From Streptomyces sp. CBMA29 (lineage in GTDB: Bacteria; Actinomycetota; Actinomycetes; Streptomycetales; Streptomycetaceae): a stretch of DNA of 64,000 bases. Shown here in pieces: positions 7,929 to 16,444 of this stretch. The stretch lies in NCBI RefSeq assembly GCF_014596445.1, contig NZ_MECL01000025.1, positions 1 through 64,000 of the forward strand, read 5' to 3'. Position 1 is the stretch's first letter; each line of letters opens with the position of its first letter. The notes under the pieces are model-generated. The model had not been told where the DNA came from. It ran no database searches and worked only from the letters and a program-made list of their open reading frames with translations. Both the position numbers and the translations under genes were made by a program.

Positions 7929-8789
7929 ATGGCCGACTCCCCCTCCACCGACTCCGACAACACCGCCGCCGACTCCGCTGAGTCACCGGATGATTCCGCT
8001 GAGTCAGTTGTACGTCACGCCACTGACAACGGGGTCGCGTGGATCACGCTCGACCGCCCGCACGCCATGAACGCCCTGACCTGGGACCAGCGCGAACGCC
8101 TGATCGGCCTGCTCGAAGCGGCCTCCGCGGAACCGGACGTGCGGGCCGTCGTACTGACCGCGACCGGCCGGGCGTTCTGCGCGGGCGCGGATCTGAGCGG
8201 AGGCGCGAGCGCACCGGCCGAGCGGGTGCCGGGCGATGTGGCGCGGACGATCAGGCGCGGCGCGCAGCGGCTGATCGCGGCGGTGCTGGACTGCGAGAAG
8301 CCGGTGGTCGCGGCGGTCAACGGCACCGCGGCCGGGATCGGCGCCCACCTCGCCCTCGCCTGCGACCTCGTCATCGCCTCGGAACGGGCCACGTTCATCG
8401 AGGTGTTCGTCCGGCGCGGCCTGGCCCCCGACGGCGGGGGCGCGTATCTGCTGCCGCGGCTGATCGGCCCGCAGCGCGCGAAGGAACTGCTCTTCTTCGG
8501 CGACGCGCTGCCCGCCGCCGAGGCGGAACGCCTCGGGCTGGTCAACCGTGTCGTGCCGGCCGCCGAGTTGGACACGACCGCGCGCGCCTGGGCGGATCGC
8601 CTGGCCGCCGGGCCCACGCGCGCGACGGCGCTGGCCAAACAGCTCGTCAACGCCTCCCTCGACACCGACCGCGCCACCGCGTTCGCCGCCGAGGCGGCGG
8701 CGCAGGAGATCGTCATGACCACCGCCGACGCGCTGGAGGGCGTCCGCAGCTTCACCGAGCGGCGGCAGCCGCACTTCCGGGGCCGGTGA
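7929..8789 (+). CDS. Enoyl-CoA hydratase/isomerase family protein (PaaG-like)
   Basis: A 286-residue crotonase-fold protein with an acidic, Ser/Asp-rich N-terminal extension of about 27 residues. The oxyanion-hole segments AFCAGADLSG and GTAAGIGAHLALACDL are clear. Both glutamates of true hydratases are absent: His stands at the first site (GAHL) and Phe at the second (EVFVRRG). The aspartate of PaaG-type isomerases is kept in GLAPDGGG, followed by YLLPRLIG. So double-bond or epoxide isomerisation, or another crotonase reaction, is likelier than simple hydration. A GAGG motif precedes the ATG. It follows the acyl-CoA synthetase after the repeat gap and may share its transcript. Confidence 0.85.
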   Translation: MADSPSTDSDNTAADSAESPDDSAESVVRHATDNGVAWITLDRPHAMNALTWDQRERLIGLLEAASAEPDVRAVVLTATGRAFCAGADLSGGASAPAERVPGDVARTIRRGAQRLIAAVLDCEKPVVAAVNGTAAGIGAHLALACDLVIASERATFIEVFVRRGLAPDGGGAYLLPRLIGPQRAKELLFFGDALPAAEAERLGLVNRVVPAAELDTTARAWADRLAAGPTRATALAKQLVNASLDTDRATAFAAEAAAQEIVMTTADALEGVRSFTERRQPHFRGR

Positions 8790-8876
8790 GCCGATGCCCG
8801 GAACTCGCCACACGCCAACCGCCGAGAAACCCCGTTCCCGGCGATCGACGTCACCCCGACGTCACCTCACTCTTCC

Positions 8877-8897
8877 TATCTGACGATCCGTCAGATT
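8877..8897. promoter_or_regulatory. Regulon operator, copy 6
   Basis: TATCTGA-N7-TCAGATT, close to the consensus, ending 10 bp before the first possible start codon of the flavin reductase gene. Confidence 0.75.
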
Positions 8898-8907
8898 CAA
8901 TGGAAGG

Positions 8908-9621
8908 GTGATGGGACATGCGGGAATGGCGGAGACCGCCGTGCGCTACCTGAGGTCGGTCGGGGCGGCGACAGCCGTGGCGCCGAGCGCCGGAGGTCCG
9001 GCGGCGGCGCCTGCCGTACTGCCGGGCGCCACACCACCGGGCAGGGCGCGTACCCCACTGCGGGCGGTGGGCCCGGACGAGCGGGCGCCGGTGGACCAGG
9101 GAGAATTCCGCGGGGTGCTCGGCCGTTTCGCGACCGGGGTCACACTGGTGACGGCGGCCTGCCCCGACGGGCCGGTCGGCTTCGCCTGCCAGTCGTTCGC
9201 GTCGCTGTCGCTGGATCCGCCGCTGGTGGCGTTCATGGTCGGGCGTACGTCCACGACCTGGCCGCGCATCGCCCGCTCGGGCGTTTTCTGCGCCAACGTA
9301 CTGACGGCGGGGCAGGCCCTGCTGTGCAGGCAGTTCGCGGTGAGCGGCGCGGACAAGTTCGCGGGCGTGGACTGGACGCCCGCGCCCGTTTCTGGATCGC
9401 CCCGGATCGGCGGCGCGTCCGCGTGGATCGACTGCGCGATCCACGCGGTGCACACCGGGGGCGACCACCTCGTGGTGGTGGGCCGGGTGGTCGCGCTGGG
9501 CGCGACGGACGGCGCCGACAGCCCGGACGCCCCGGCCGGCCCCGAGAACCCTTCCGGACCTTTGCTGTTCTACCGGGGCGGATTCGGAACTTTCGCTCCT
9601 TTCGGTCCGTTCACCCCGTAA
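8908..9621 (+). CDS. Flavin reductase-like protein
   Basis: A flavin reductase domain (about residues 65-230) of the HpaC/HsaB type, which uses NAD(P)H to supply reduced FMN or FAD to a partner monooxygenase. Conserved pieces are FATGVTLVTA, GFACQSFASLSLDPPLVAFMV, FCANVLTAGQ and GGDHLVVVGRVVAL. The first 60 residues are Ala/Pro-rich and may not be translated: starts are possible at GTG 8908, ATG 8911, ATG 8926 or GTG 8941, the last having GGAG at good spacing. No two-component oxygenase is visible in the window, so the partner is elsewhere or the protein has another role. Its end overlaps the convergent MFS gene by 11 bp. Confidence 0.82.
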   Translation: MMGHAGMAETAVRYLRSVGAATAVAPSAGGPAAAPAVLPGATPPGRARTPLRAVGPDERAPVDQGEFRGVLGRFATGVTLVTAACPDGPVGFACQSFASLSLDPPLVAFMVGRTSTTWPRIARSGVFCANVLTAGQALLCRQFAVSGADKFAGVDWTPAPVSGSPRIGGASAWIDCAIHAVHTGGDHLVVVGRVVALGATDGADSPDAPAGPENPSGPLLFYRGGFGTFAPFGPFTP

Positions 9622-11080
9622 CCGCCAACGCCGGTACCGCGGCGCCCGGTCGGCGGCGGATGACGAGGGACATCAGCGCGGCCACCGCGCACAAGGCACC
9701 GGAGGAGTACCAGACGACGTCGTACGAGCCGAACGCGTCACGCGCGACACCTCCCAGATAGGCGACGAGGGCGGCGCCGATTTGGTGGGAGGCGAGGACC
9801 CAGCCGAAGACGATCGCGCTGTTCTCGCCGTAGTACTCGCGGCACAGGGCGATGGTCGGCGGGACCGTGGCGACCCAGTCGAGGCCGTAGAAGACGATGA
9901 ACAGCACCATCGGCGGATGGACGCTGTCCGCGAGCAGGATAGGGAGGAACATGAGGGAGAGTCCGCGCAGGCCGTAGTAGATCGCGAGCAGGCGGCGCGG
10001 TGATATGCGGTCGGTGAACCAGCCGGAGGCCACCGTGCCCGCGATGTCGAAGACGCCGATCACGGCCAGCAGGGAGGCGGCGGCGGTGACGGGCATGCCG
10101 TGGTCGTGGGCGGCGGGCACGAAGTGGGTCTTGACCAGGCCGTTGGTGGACGCGCCGCAGATCGCGAAGGTGCCCGCGAGCAGCCAGAACGGTCCGGTAC
10201 GCGCCGCGTCGCGCAGGGCTCGCAGCGCCCGGCCGGCGGCGCCCGCGACCGGTGCGGGCTTGGGGGTGAACTCGGCGGCGCCGTAGGCCGCGAGGCCCAC
10301 GTCGGCGGGGTGGTCGCGCAGCAGGAACCAGACGAAGGGGACGACGGCGAGCGCGGCGCAGGCCACCAGCGCGGCGGCCGGGCGCCAGCCGTGGTGTTCG
10401 GTGATCCAGGACAGCACGGGCAGGAAGACCAGTTGTCCGGCCGCGCCGCCCGCGGTGAGGATGCCGGTGACCAGGCCGCGGCGGGCGACGAACCACCGGT
10501 TGGTGACGGTGGCGGCGAAGGCCAGCGCCATCGAGCCGCTGCCGAGACCGACGAGCACGCCCCAGCACAGCACGAGTTGCCACACCTGCGTCATGTAGAC
10601 GGTCAGCCCCGCGCCGAGCGCGATGGTGACCAGCGCGCACGCCACCACGCGCCGGATGCCGAAGCGGTCCATCAGCGCGGCGGCGAAGGGCGCGGTGAGC
10701 CCGTACAGCGCGAGGTTCACCGAGACCGCGAAGCCGATCGTGCCGCGCGACCAGCCGAATTCGGTGTGCAGCGGGTCGATCAGCAGTCCGGGGAGCGAGG
10801 CGAAGGCGGCGGCGCCGACGAGGGTCACGAAGGTGACGACGGCGACGGCCCAGGCGCGGTGCGGTCGTACACGGGCGCCGGGACGGGGGCGGGGGCGGGG
10901 ACCAAGGTCCGGAGCGACGCCGGATACGGCTCCAGGCACGACACCGACACCGACACTGAGATCGACACCGACGCCGGGTACGGCACTGGTTACGGCGGCT
11001 TCGCCAGGTGTGGCGGCCGGCCCTGGTGCGGCGGTCACGGTGTCAGGGACCTGACCGGCGGAGTGCGATGTCTGCGTCAC
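9611..11080 (-). CDS. MFS transporter (monocarboxylate/OFA-like)
   Basis: A 489-residue major facilitator with 12 predicted membrane helices after an N-terminal Ala/Val/Gly-rich tail of about 75 residues. Hallmarks are GWSRGTIGFAVSVNLALYG in helices 1-2, the loop ALMDRFGIRRV and the central charged loop. The arrangement resembles oxalate/formate or monocarboxylate permeases, so uptake of the acid that feeds the cluster is a reasonable inference. The GTG at 11080 is preceded by GGAGA at 8 nt. It is divergent from the AraC-type regulator with 70 bp between the starts; no copy of the TCTGACG operator is present, so control is probably by that regulator. Confidence 0.87.
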   Translation of the reverse strand: MTQTSHSAGQVPDTVTAAPGPAATPGEAAVTSAVPGVGVDLSVGVGVVPGAVSGVAPDLGPRPRPRPGARVRPHRAWAVAVVTFVTLVGAAAFASLPGLLIDPLHTEFGWSRGTIGFAVSVNLALYGLTAPFAAALMDRFGIRRVVACALVTIALGAGLTVYMTQVWQLVLCWGVLVGLGSGSMALAFAATVTNRWFVARRGLVTGILTAGGAAGQLVFLPVLSWITEHHGWRPAAALVACAALAVVPFVWFLLRDHPADVGLAAYGAAEFTPKPAPVAGAAGRALRALRDAARTGPFWLLAGTFAICGASTNGLVKTHFVPAAHDHGMPVTAAASLLAVIGVFDIAGTVASGWFTDRISPRRLLAIYYGLRGLSLMFLPILLADSVHPPMVLFIVFYGLDWVATVPPTIALCREYYGENSAIVFGWVLASHQIGAALVAYLGGVARDAFGSYDVVWYSSGALCAVAALMSLVIRRRPGAAVPALAVTG

Positions 11081-11150
11081 TCGAACAGTCTCCGGAGATC
11101 GGTACCGCCGGACGAGTGGCCCGATGGCCATGATGTGAAAGGATCGGGCC

Positions 11151-12146
11151 ATGGCCGTTTTCCAGCACCCCGACCGGCACAAGGTCGCCGTCTTCGCACT
11201 CGCCGGGGTGATCCCGTTCGAACTGGGCATCCCTCTGCGGATCTTCGGCGCCGCCCAGGCCGTCGAGGACGGCAGGAAGCTGTACGAGGTCGTGACGTGC
11301 AGCGTCGCCCCCGGCAGCGTCCGTACCGACGCCGATTTCAGCGTCGTCGTCGAGCACGGGCTCGAAGCGCTGGCCGAGGCGGACACGGTGGTCGTGCCCG
11401 CCTCGCACGAGTTGGGGCCCGTCTACACCGAGGGGGTGCTGACGCCCGCGCTGGCCGCCGCCTTCCGCCGGATGCGGACCGGCACCCGTACCGTCTCGAT
11501 CTGCACCGGCTCCTTCCTGCTCGCCGCCGCGGGCCTGCTCGACGGCCGCCCCGCGACCACCCACTGGAGCAGCGCGGACCACTTCCAGCGGCTCTTCCCC
11601 CAGGTCAAGGTGGACCCCGACGTCCTCTACGTCGACGACGGCGACGTCCTGACCTCGGCCGGGGTCGCGGCGGGCATCGACTTGTGCCTGCACATCGTGC
11701 GCCGCGACTTCGGTACGGCGGTGGCGAACGGGGTCGCGCGCCGCACCGTCGTCCCGCCGCACCGGGAGGGCGGCCAGGCGCAGTACATCCGCAGGCCGCT
11801 GCCGGAGCCGCAGTTGGCCAGTACGGAGCGGGCGCGCTCCTGGGCACTGGACCGGCTGCACGCGCCGCTCACACTGCGGCAGCTCGCCGAGCGCGAGTCG
11901 ATGAGCGTACGCACCTTCACCCGGCGGTTCCGCGAGGAGGTGGGGATGAGCCCGGGACAGTGGCTGACGCAGCAGCGCGTCGAACACGCCCGCCACCTGC
12001 TGGAGTCCACCGACCTCGGGGTCGACCAGATCGCCGGGCAGGCGGGTTTCGGCACGTCGGCGTCGATGCGTCAGCACCTCCAGGCCGCGCTCGGCGTGTC
12101 ACCGACCGCGTACCGCCGCACGTTCCACAGCGCGGCCGGACGGTAG
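11151..12146 (+). CDS. AraC-family regulator with DJ-1/PfpI domain (GlxA/FtrA type)
   Basis: A 331-residue transcription factor. Residues about 10-190 form a class I glutamine amidotransferase-like domain with a nucleophile-elbow cysteine in SICTGSFLLAAAG. Residues about 225-325 hold two helix-turn-helix units: LTLRQLAERESMSVRTFTRRF and LGVDQIAGQAGFGTSASMRQH. Such proteins are usually activators that sense small molecules or amino acid derivatives. An AAAGGA site precedes the ATG. It is divergent from the MFS permease gene, its most likely target. Whether it also affects the operator-bearing genes is not known; its family does not usually bind palindromes of the TCTGACG type. Confidence 0.88.
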   Translation: MAVFQHPDRHKVAVFALAGVIPFELGIPLRIFGAAQAVEDGRKLYEVVTCSVAPGSVRTDADFSVVVEHGLEALAEADTVVVPASHELGPVYTEGVLTPALAAAFRRMRTGTRTVSICTGSFLLAAAGLLDGRPATTHWSSADHFQRLFPQVKVDPDVLYVDDGDVLTSAGVAAGIDLCLHIVRRDFGTAVANGVARRTVVPPHREGGQAQYIRRPLPEPQLASTERARSWALDRLHAPLTLRQLAERESMSVRTFTRRFREEVGMSPGQWLTQQRVEHARHLLESTDLGVDQIAGQAGFGTSASMRQHLQAALGVSPTAYRRTFHSAAGR

Positions 12147-12176
12147 GCCCTGAGGGTCCGCAAGACGCGGAGGGCC
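12147..12176. terminator. Possible bidirectional terminator hairpin
   Basis: Between the convergent AraC-type and alcohol dehydrogenase genes, TCCGC (12157-12161) pairs with GCGGA (12167-12171) around a 5-nt loop, extended by GGCCC (12146-12150) with GGGCC (12172-12176) across a bulge. No T-run follows, which is common in streptomycetes. Confidence 0.35.
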
Positions 12177-12188
12177 GGGAGAGGTGAG

Positions 12189-13319
12189 TCAGAAGGTGAG
12201 CACGCCGCGCGCCACCCGCCCGTGGGCGGCGTCGTCCACCGCCTTGGCGAAGTCCTCCACCGGGTAGGTCTCGGTGACGAGTTCGTCCAGCAGCAGCCGC
12301 CCCTGCCGGTAGAGGTCGGCATAGAGGGCGATGTCGCGCTGCGGGCGCGACGAACCGTATCGGCAGCCGAGGATCGCCTTGTCAAGGAACATCGAGGAGA
12401 CGCGGAACGACGCCTCCGCGTCGGCGGGCGGCACCCCGAGCAGCAGCGCCTGGCCGTGCCGGTCGAGCAGGTCGATCGCCTGCCGGATCAGGGCGGTGCG
12501 GCCCACGCACTCGAAGACGTGGTCGGCGCCGTGCGGCAGCAGGTCGCGTACGGAAGCGGCGTCGGCGACGAAGTCCGTGGCGCCGAACTGCCGGGCCAGC
12601 GGTTCCTTGGCCGGGTTGTTGTCGACGGCGACGACGCGGGAGGCGCCCGCGATCCGCGCGCCCTGGAGGACGTTGAGGCCGATGCCGCCGGTGCCGATGA
12701 CGACGACGCTCTCCCCGAGGCCGACGCGCGCCCGGTTCAGGACGGCGCCGACACCGGTCAGCACACCGCAGCCGATCAGGGCGGCCGAGGTGAGCGGGAT
12801 CTCCGGTGCGATTTTCACCGCCTGGACGGCCTTGACGACGGTCAACTCCGCGAAAGCGGAATTCGAGGCGAAGTTGAAGAGCGGCTTCCCCTGCCGCGTG
12901 AAGGGCTTTCCCGGGCGGCCGATGGCCTGACGGCACATGGTGGGGCGGCCACGGTCGCATTCGGGGCACGTCCCGCAGTTGGCGAGCGTCGAGAGCGACA
13001 CATGGTCGCCGACCACCACGTGGGTCACCCCCGCGCCGACCGCCTCGACCACGCCCGCGCCCTCGTGGCCGAGCACGACCGGCACCGGGAACGGGATCGT
13101 CCCGTCGATCACGGACAGGTCGCTGTGGCACAGCCCGGCCGCCGCGATCCGTATCCGCACCTCACCGGGCCCCGGCGCGCGGACCTCCAGGTCGTCCACG
13201 ACCTGTGCCTGCTGACCGTCGAAGACGACGCCCCGCACCAGCGCCTGGACGTCACCATTGGTGCCGCCCGCATTCCCGTCACCATTAGTGCTGCCTACCG
13301 TGCCGCCGTGCCCGCTCAT
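12189..13319 (-). CDS. Zinc-dependent alcohol dehydrogenase (MDR superfamily)
   Basis: A 376-residue medium-chain dehydrogenase. Catalytic zinc ligands are the Cys of GLCHSD, the His of GHEG and the Cys of IGCGV. Structural zinc is held by four cysteines in CGTCPECDRGRPTMC. NAD is bound at GTGGIG with the Asp in VAVDNN, indicating NAD rather than NADP. Overall it is closest to class III-like and mycothiol-linked dehydrogenases. The first 25 residues are Gly/Asn/Thr-rich and unusual, but the ATG at 13319 has a good GAGGGGG site. It is the last gene of the four-gene leftward unit starting at 16309; the gap to the preceding SDR is 19 nt. It probably oxidises an alcohol intermediate. Confidence 0.9.
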   Translation of the reverse strand: MSGHGGTVGSTNGDGNAGGTNGDVQALVRGVVFDGQQAQVVDDLEVRAPGPGEVRIRIAAAGLCHSDLSVIDGTIPFPVPVVLGHEGAGVVEAVGAGVTHVVVGDHVSLSTLANCGTCPECDRGRPTMCRQAIGRPGKPFTRQGKPLFNFASNSAFAELTVVKAVQAVKIAPEIPLTSAALIGCGVLTGVGAVLNRARVGLGESVVVIGTGGIGLNVLQGARIAGASRVVAVDNNPAKEPLARQFGATDFVADAASVRDLLPHGADHVFECVGRTALIRQAIDLLDRHGQALLLGVPPADAEASFRVSSMFLDKAILGCRYGSSRPQRDIALYADLYRQGRLLLDELVTETYPVEDFAKAVDDAAHGRVARGVLTF

Positions 13320-13338
13320 GTGCGCCCCCTCAAGGGTG

Positions 13339-14202
13339 TCAAGGGTGTTGGGACGAGACGGAGACCACCTCGCCCGTCAGATAGGAGCTGTAACCGCTGG
13401 CCAGGAAGACGATCGCGTTGGCGACCTCCCAGGGCTGCGCGGCCCGCCCGAACGCCTCGCGCGCGGTCAGTTCCGCCAGCAATTCGTCACTGGTGACCTT
13501 CGCGAGGTTGGCGTGCATCGCCAGCGACGGCGCGACCGCGTTGACCCGTACGCCGAACTCGGCCGCTTCCACGGCCGCGCACCTGGTCAGCGCCATCACG
13601 CCCGCCTTGGCCGCCGCGTAGTGCGCCTGCCCGGCCTGGGCGCGCCAGCCCAGCACGGACGCGTTGTTGACGATCACCCCGGCGCCGCGCTCCCGCATGT
13701 GGCGCAGGGCGGCCCGGGTGCAGCGGAAGGTGCCGTTCAAGGTGACGTCGAGGACGGTCGACCACTGCGCGTCCGTCATGTCGACGAGCGCGGCGGTGCC
13801 GCCGAGGCCCGCGTTGTTGACCAGGACGTCCAGGCCGCCGAACCGCTCGGTGACGGCCGCGAAGAGCCGCCGCACATCGTCCTCGGCCGTCACGTCGCAC
13901 GGCACGGCCAGCGGCGTCCGGCCGGTCAGCTTCTCCAACTCCGCGGCCGCCTCGGCCAGCCGCCGCTCGTGCCGGTCGCTGATCGCCACGACCGCGCCCT
14001 CCTCGGCGCAGCGCCGCGCGGTCGCGAAGCCGATACCGCTGCCCGCCGCGGCCGTGACCAGGACCGTACGACCGCGCAGCAGGTCGTGCGCGGGTTCGTA
14101 CGGCGGCTCGCTCCCAGGGCCGTACCGCGGCGGTACCGACGAAGGCAGGCGCGGGCGAGACGCGCTCACCCTGATGGCCTCTTCGTCCTCGGACGCGCTC
14201 AC
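13339..14202 (-). CDS. Short-chain dehydrogenase/reductase
   Basis: A 287-residue SDR. The cofactor motif is AAAGSGIG, preceded by a 45-residue polar leader; the NNAG motif, the Ser in VNNASVLGW and the YAAAK active site are all present. This fits a classical 3-hydroxyacyl- or ring-hydroxyl dehydrogenase. The start is taken as the GTG that overlaps the stop of the acyl-CoA dehydrogenase (GTGA at 14199-14202); another GTG at 14169 would shorten the leader by 11 residues. Third most likely order in the operon from the operators at 16329-16366: SDR, acyl-CoA dehydrogenase, this SDR, alcohol dehydrogenase. Substrate not known. Confidence 0.88.
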   Translation of the reverse strand: MSASEDEEAIRVSASRPRLPSSVPPRYGPGSEPPYEPAHDLLRGRTVLVTAAAGSGIGFATARRCAEEGAVVAISDRHERRLAEAAAELEKLTGRTPLAVPCDVTAEDDVRRLFAAVTERFGGLDVLVNNAGLGGTAALVDMTDAQWSTVLDVTLNGTFRCTRAALRHMRERGAGVIVNNASVLGWRAQAGQAHYAAAKAGVMALTRCAAVEAAEFGVRVNAVAPSLAMHANLAKVTSDELLAELTAREAFGRAAQPWEVANAIVFLASGYSSYLTGEVVSVSSQHP

Positions 14203-15389
14203 CCTTTCGGCTCCCTCGGCAGCCCCAGCGCCCGCTCCGCGATGATCGTGCGCTGCACTTCGTCCGAGCCGCCGTAGATGGTGTCGGCGCGGGAGAAGAG
14301 GAACAGGTGCTGGGCGGCGTCGAGTTCGTACGGCGCGGCCGGTGTCCAGTCGCGCGGGCCGGTGGCGGCGGACGGGCCGCGTACGGTCATCGCCAGCTCG
14401 CCGAGCCGCTGGTGCCAGGCCGACCAGAGGAGTTTGGCGGCGCTGGGCGCGGCGAGGTCGGCGGTGCCGAGGGTGCGCAGCGCGTTCCAGCGCATCGTCC
14501 GCAACTCCGCCCACAGCCGTATCAGCCGCTGCCTGATCATCGGATCGGTGTCGGCCCCTGTGCGCCGCGCCGCCTCCGTGACCTCCGCCAGCTCCCGCCC
14601 GAAGCCGATCTGCTGAACCAGTGTGGACACGCCGCGCTCGTGGCCGAGGAGCGCCATGGCGACCTGCCAGCCGCCGCCCTCCGCGCCGACGGCCCCGACG
14701 GCGCGGGCGCCGTCGAAGAACACCTCGTTGAAGTCGGCCGCACCGGACATCTGCCGGATCGGACGCACGTCGATCCCCGGCTGGTCCATCGGCAGCAGCA
14801 GGAAGCTCAGACCGTGATGGCGGCGCGAGCCGGGCTCGGTGCGCGCGAGCAGAAAGCACCAGTCGGCGTCACGCGCCAGTGACGTCCAGATCTTCTGCCC
14901 CGACACCCGGTACGAGCCGTCCGCCGGATCGCGTACGGCGGCCGTCCGCACGCCCGCGAGGTCGGAGCCCGCGCCCGGCTCGCTGTACCCCTGGCACCAC
15001 AGCTCCTCGCCGCGCGCGATCGGCGGCAGGAAGCGCTCGCACTGCTCGGGTGTGCCGTGCGCCTCCAGAGTGGGCGCCAGCAGCTTCTCGCCGATGTGTC
15101 CTGTGCGTACGGGGGCGCCCGCGCGGGCGTACTCCTCGCCCCACGCGACCTGCTGGGCGAGCGTCGCGCGCCGGTTGCCGCCGTACGTACCGGACCAGCC
15201 GAGGCCGATCCAGCCCGCCGCGCCGAGAGTACGTTCCCAGGCCCGGCGGTCGGGCGCGGCGCGCATGTCGGTGGCGACCGGGCTGTTGGCGGGGGCGTTG
15301 GCAGGGGCGTTGGCGGGGGCGTTGGCGGCGAGCCACTGGCGGGCCTCCGCACGGAAGGCGTCGACCTCGGGTCCGAAGGTGAAGTCCAT
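14199..15389 (-). CDS. Acyl-CoA dehydrogenase
   Basis: A 396-residue FAD enzyme. The N-terminal helical domain ends with an NAPANAPANAPANS stretch encoded by a 12-bp DNA repeat. The central beta domain carries WCQGYSEPGAGSDLAG and GQKIWTSLA; the C-terminal helical part carries IYGGSDEVQRTIIAERALGLPRE. The residue before GGSDEVQR is Tyr-Gly, so the catalytic Glu of medium-chain enzymes is not at that site and must lie elsewhere or in a partner subunit, as in the two-subunit steroid dehydrogenases. It sits 8 nt behind the SDR that starts the transcript and overlaps the next SDR by 4 nt, pointing to coupled translation. Confidence 0.9.
   Translation of the reverse strand: MDFTFGPEVDAFRAEARQWLAANAPANAPANAPANSPVATDMRAAPDRRAWERTLGAAGWIGLGWSGTYGGNRRATLAQQVAWGEEYARAGAPVRTGHIGEKLLAPTLEAHGTPEQCERFLPPIARGEELWCQGYSEPGAGSDLAGVRTAAVRDPADGSYRVSGQKIWTSLARDADWCFLLARTEPGSRRHHGLSFLLLPMDQPGIDVRPIRQMSGAADFNEVFFDGARAVGAVGAEGGGWQVAMALLGHERGVSTLVQQIGFGRELAEVTEAARRTGADTDPMIRQRLIRLWAELRTMRWNALRTLGTADLAAPSAAKLLWSAWHQRLGELAMTVRGPSAATGPRDWTPAAPYELDAAQHLFLFSRADTIYGGSDEVQRTIIAERALGLPREPKG
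15289..15324. repeat. Three 12-bp tandem repeats inside acyl-CoA dehydrogenase
   Basis: GCGGGGGCGTTG occurs three times in a row (middle copy with one change). It keeps the reading frame and encodes the Asn-Ala-Pro-Ala repeats near residue 25 of the dehydrogenase. Copy number is likely to vary between strains. Confidence 0.8.
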
Positions 15390-15397
15390 GGCGCTCC

Positions 15398-16309
15398 CTA
15401 GGCGTTGGGGCGGTCCTTGGCCGCGGCGGCCCTGCGCATGGCGTCGAGCTGTTCCAGCAGGGGCATGGGGTCGGTGCCGATGGTGGCCGGGATGACGTCG
15501 GCCAGCCGTTCCGGCGTCCAGGGCCCGTCCTGCGACCAGGCGGAACGTATCTCCCTGGGCTGCGCCCACAGCGCGATCTTGGGGCCCGCGACCGTGTAGA
15601 CCTGCCCGGTGGTGTCGGCGGCGCGGTCGGAGAGCAGGTAGACGACGAGCGCGGCGACGTCCTCCGGCTCGCCGATCTCCTTCAGCTCCATGGGCACGCC
15701 CGCGGACATCCTGGTACGGGCCACCGGCGCCACGCAGTTGGCGGTGACACCGTATTTGTTCAGGCCGAGGGCCGCGCTGCGGACGAGCGAGATGATGCCG
15801 CCCTTGGCGGCGGAGTAGTTGGCCTGCGAGACGCTGCCCTGGTGGTTGCCGCTGGTGAAGCCGATCAGCGTGCCGTGGCCCTGGCGGCGCATGACCGCGC
15901 TGGCGGCCCTGAAGACGGTGAAGGTGCCTTTGAGGTGGGTGGCGATGACGGGGTCCCACTCGTCCTCCGCCATGTTGAAGAGCATGCGTTCGCGCAGGAT
16001 GCCGGCGACGCAGACGACGCCGTCGAGCCGTCCCCAGCGGTCGGTCGCGGCCGAGACGATCCTGTCGCCCGCCGCCATCGTCGACACGTCGTCGGCCACG
16101 GCGACCGCCTCGCCGCCCGCCGCCTTGATCTCCTTCACCACCGACTCGGCGACCTCACTGGCCGGTTGGCCCGCGCCGTCCATGGCGACGCCGTAGTCGT
16201 TGACGACGACTCTCGATCCCTGCGCGGCGCAGGCGATGGCGACCGCGCGTCCGATGCCGCGCCCCGCGCCAGTGACGGCCACGACTTTTCCGGCCAGGAA
16301 GTTGCCCAC
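15398..16309 (-). CDS. SDR, MFE-2-like 3-hydroxyacyl-CoA dehydrogenase
   Basis: A 303-residue SDR with TGAGRGIG cofactor motif, the insertion NDYGVAMDGAGQ typical of the dehydrogenase part of peroxisomal multifunctional enzyme 2 and its actinobacterial relatives, and catalytic Ser in FTSGNHQG with YSAAK. Enzymes of this group oxidise (R)-3-hydroxyacyl-CoA with NAD. A C-terminal tail of about 60 residues (WSQDGPWTPERLADVIPATIG) is also characteristic of that group. The start is GTG at 16309. It is the promoter-proximal gene of a four-gene unit, with paired operators at 16329-16366 immediately upstream, shared with the divergent cyclase gene. Confidence 0.88.
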   Translation of the reverse strand: MGNFLAGKVVAVTGAGRGIGRAVAIACAAQGSRVVVNDYGVAMDGAGQPASEVAESVVKEIKAAGGEAVAVADDVSTMAAGDRIVSAATDRWGRLDGVVCVAGILRERMLFNMAEDEWDPVIATHLKGTFTVFRAASAVMRRQGHGTLIGFTSGNHQGSVSQANYSAAKGGIISLVRSAALGLNKYGVTANCVAPVARTRMSAGVPMELKEIGEPEDVAALVVYLLSDRAADTTGQVYTVAGPKIALWAQPREIRSAWSQDGPWTPERLADVIPATIGTDPMPLLEQLDAMRRAAAAKDRPNA

Positions 16310-16328
16310 GTCACGCCCCTTCTCATCG

Positions 16329-16366
16329 TTTCTGACGGACCGTTAGATTTGACGGGTCGTTAGATA
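16329..16366. promoter_or_regulatory. Regulon operators, copies 7 and 8 (overlapping)
   Basis: TTTCTGA-N7-TTAGATT at 16329-16349 and GATTTGA-N7-TTAGATA at 16346-16366. Centres are 17 bp apart, the same distance as the pair at 22541-22578. They lie between the SDR start at 16309 and the cyclase-family gene. Confidence 0.75.
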
Positions 16367-16444
16367 TTACGAGTGCGGACCCCGTCCAGCACAAGACCCG
16401 TACACGACCGCGTACGTGACCCCTCACACGATCTGGAGATTCCG

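Noticed and set aside
5507..7963. An 818-codon minus-strand frame opposite the acyl-CoA synthetase
   Set aside because: Composition is that of an antisense shadow, while the plus strand encodes a complete, recognisable enzyme.
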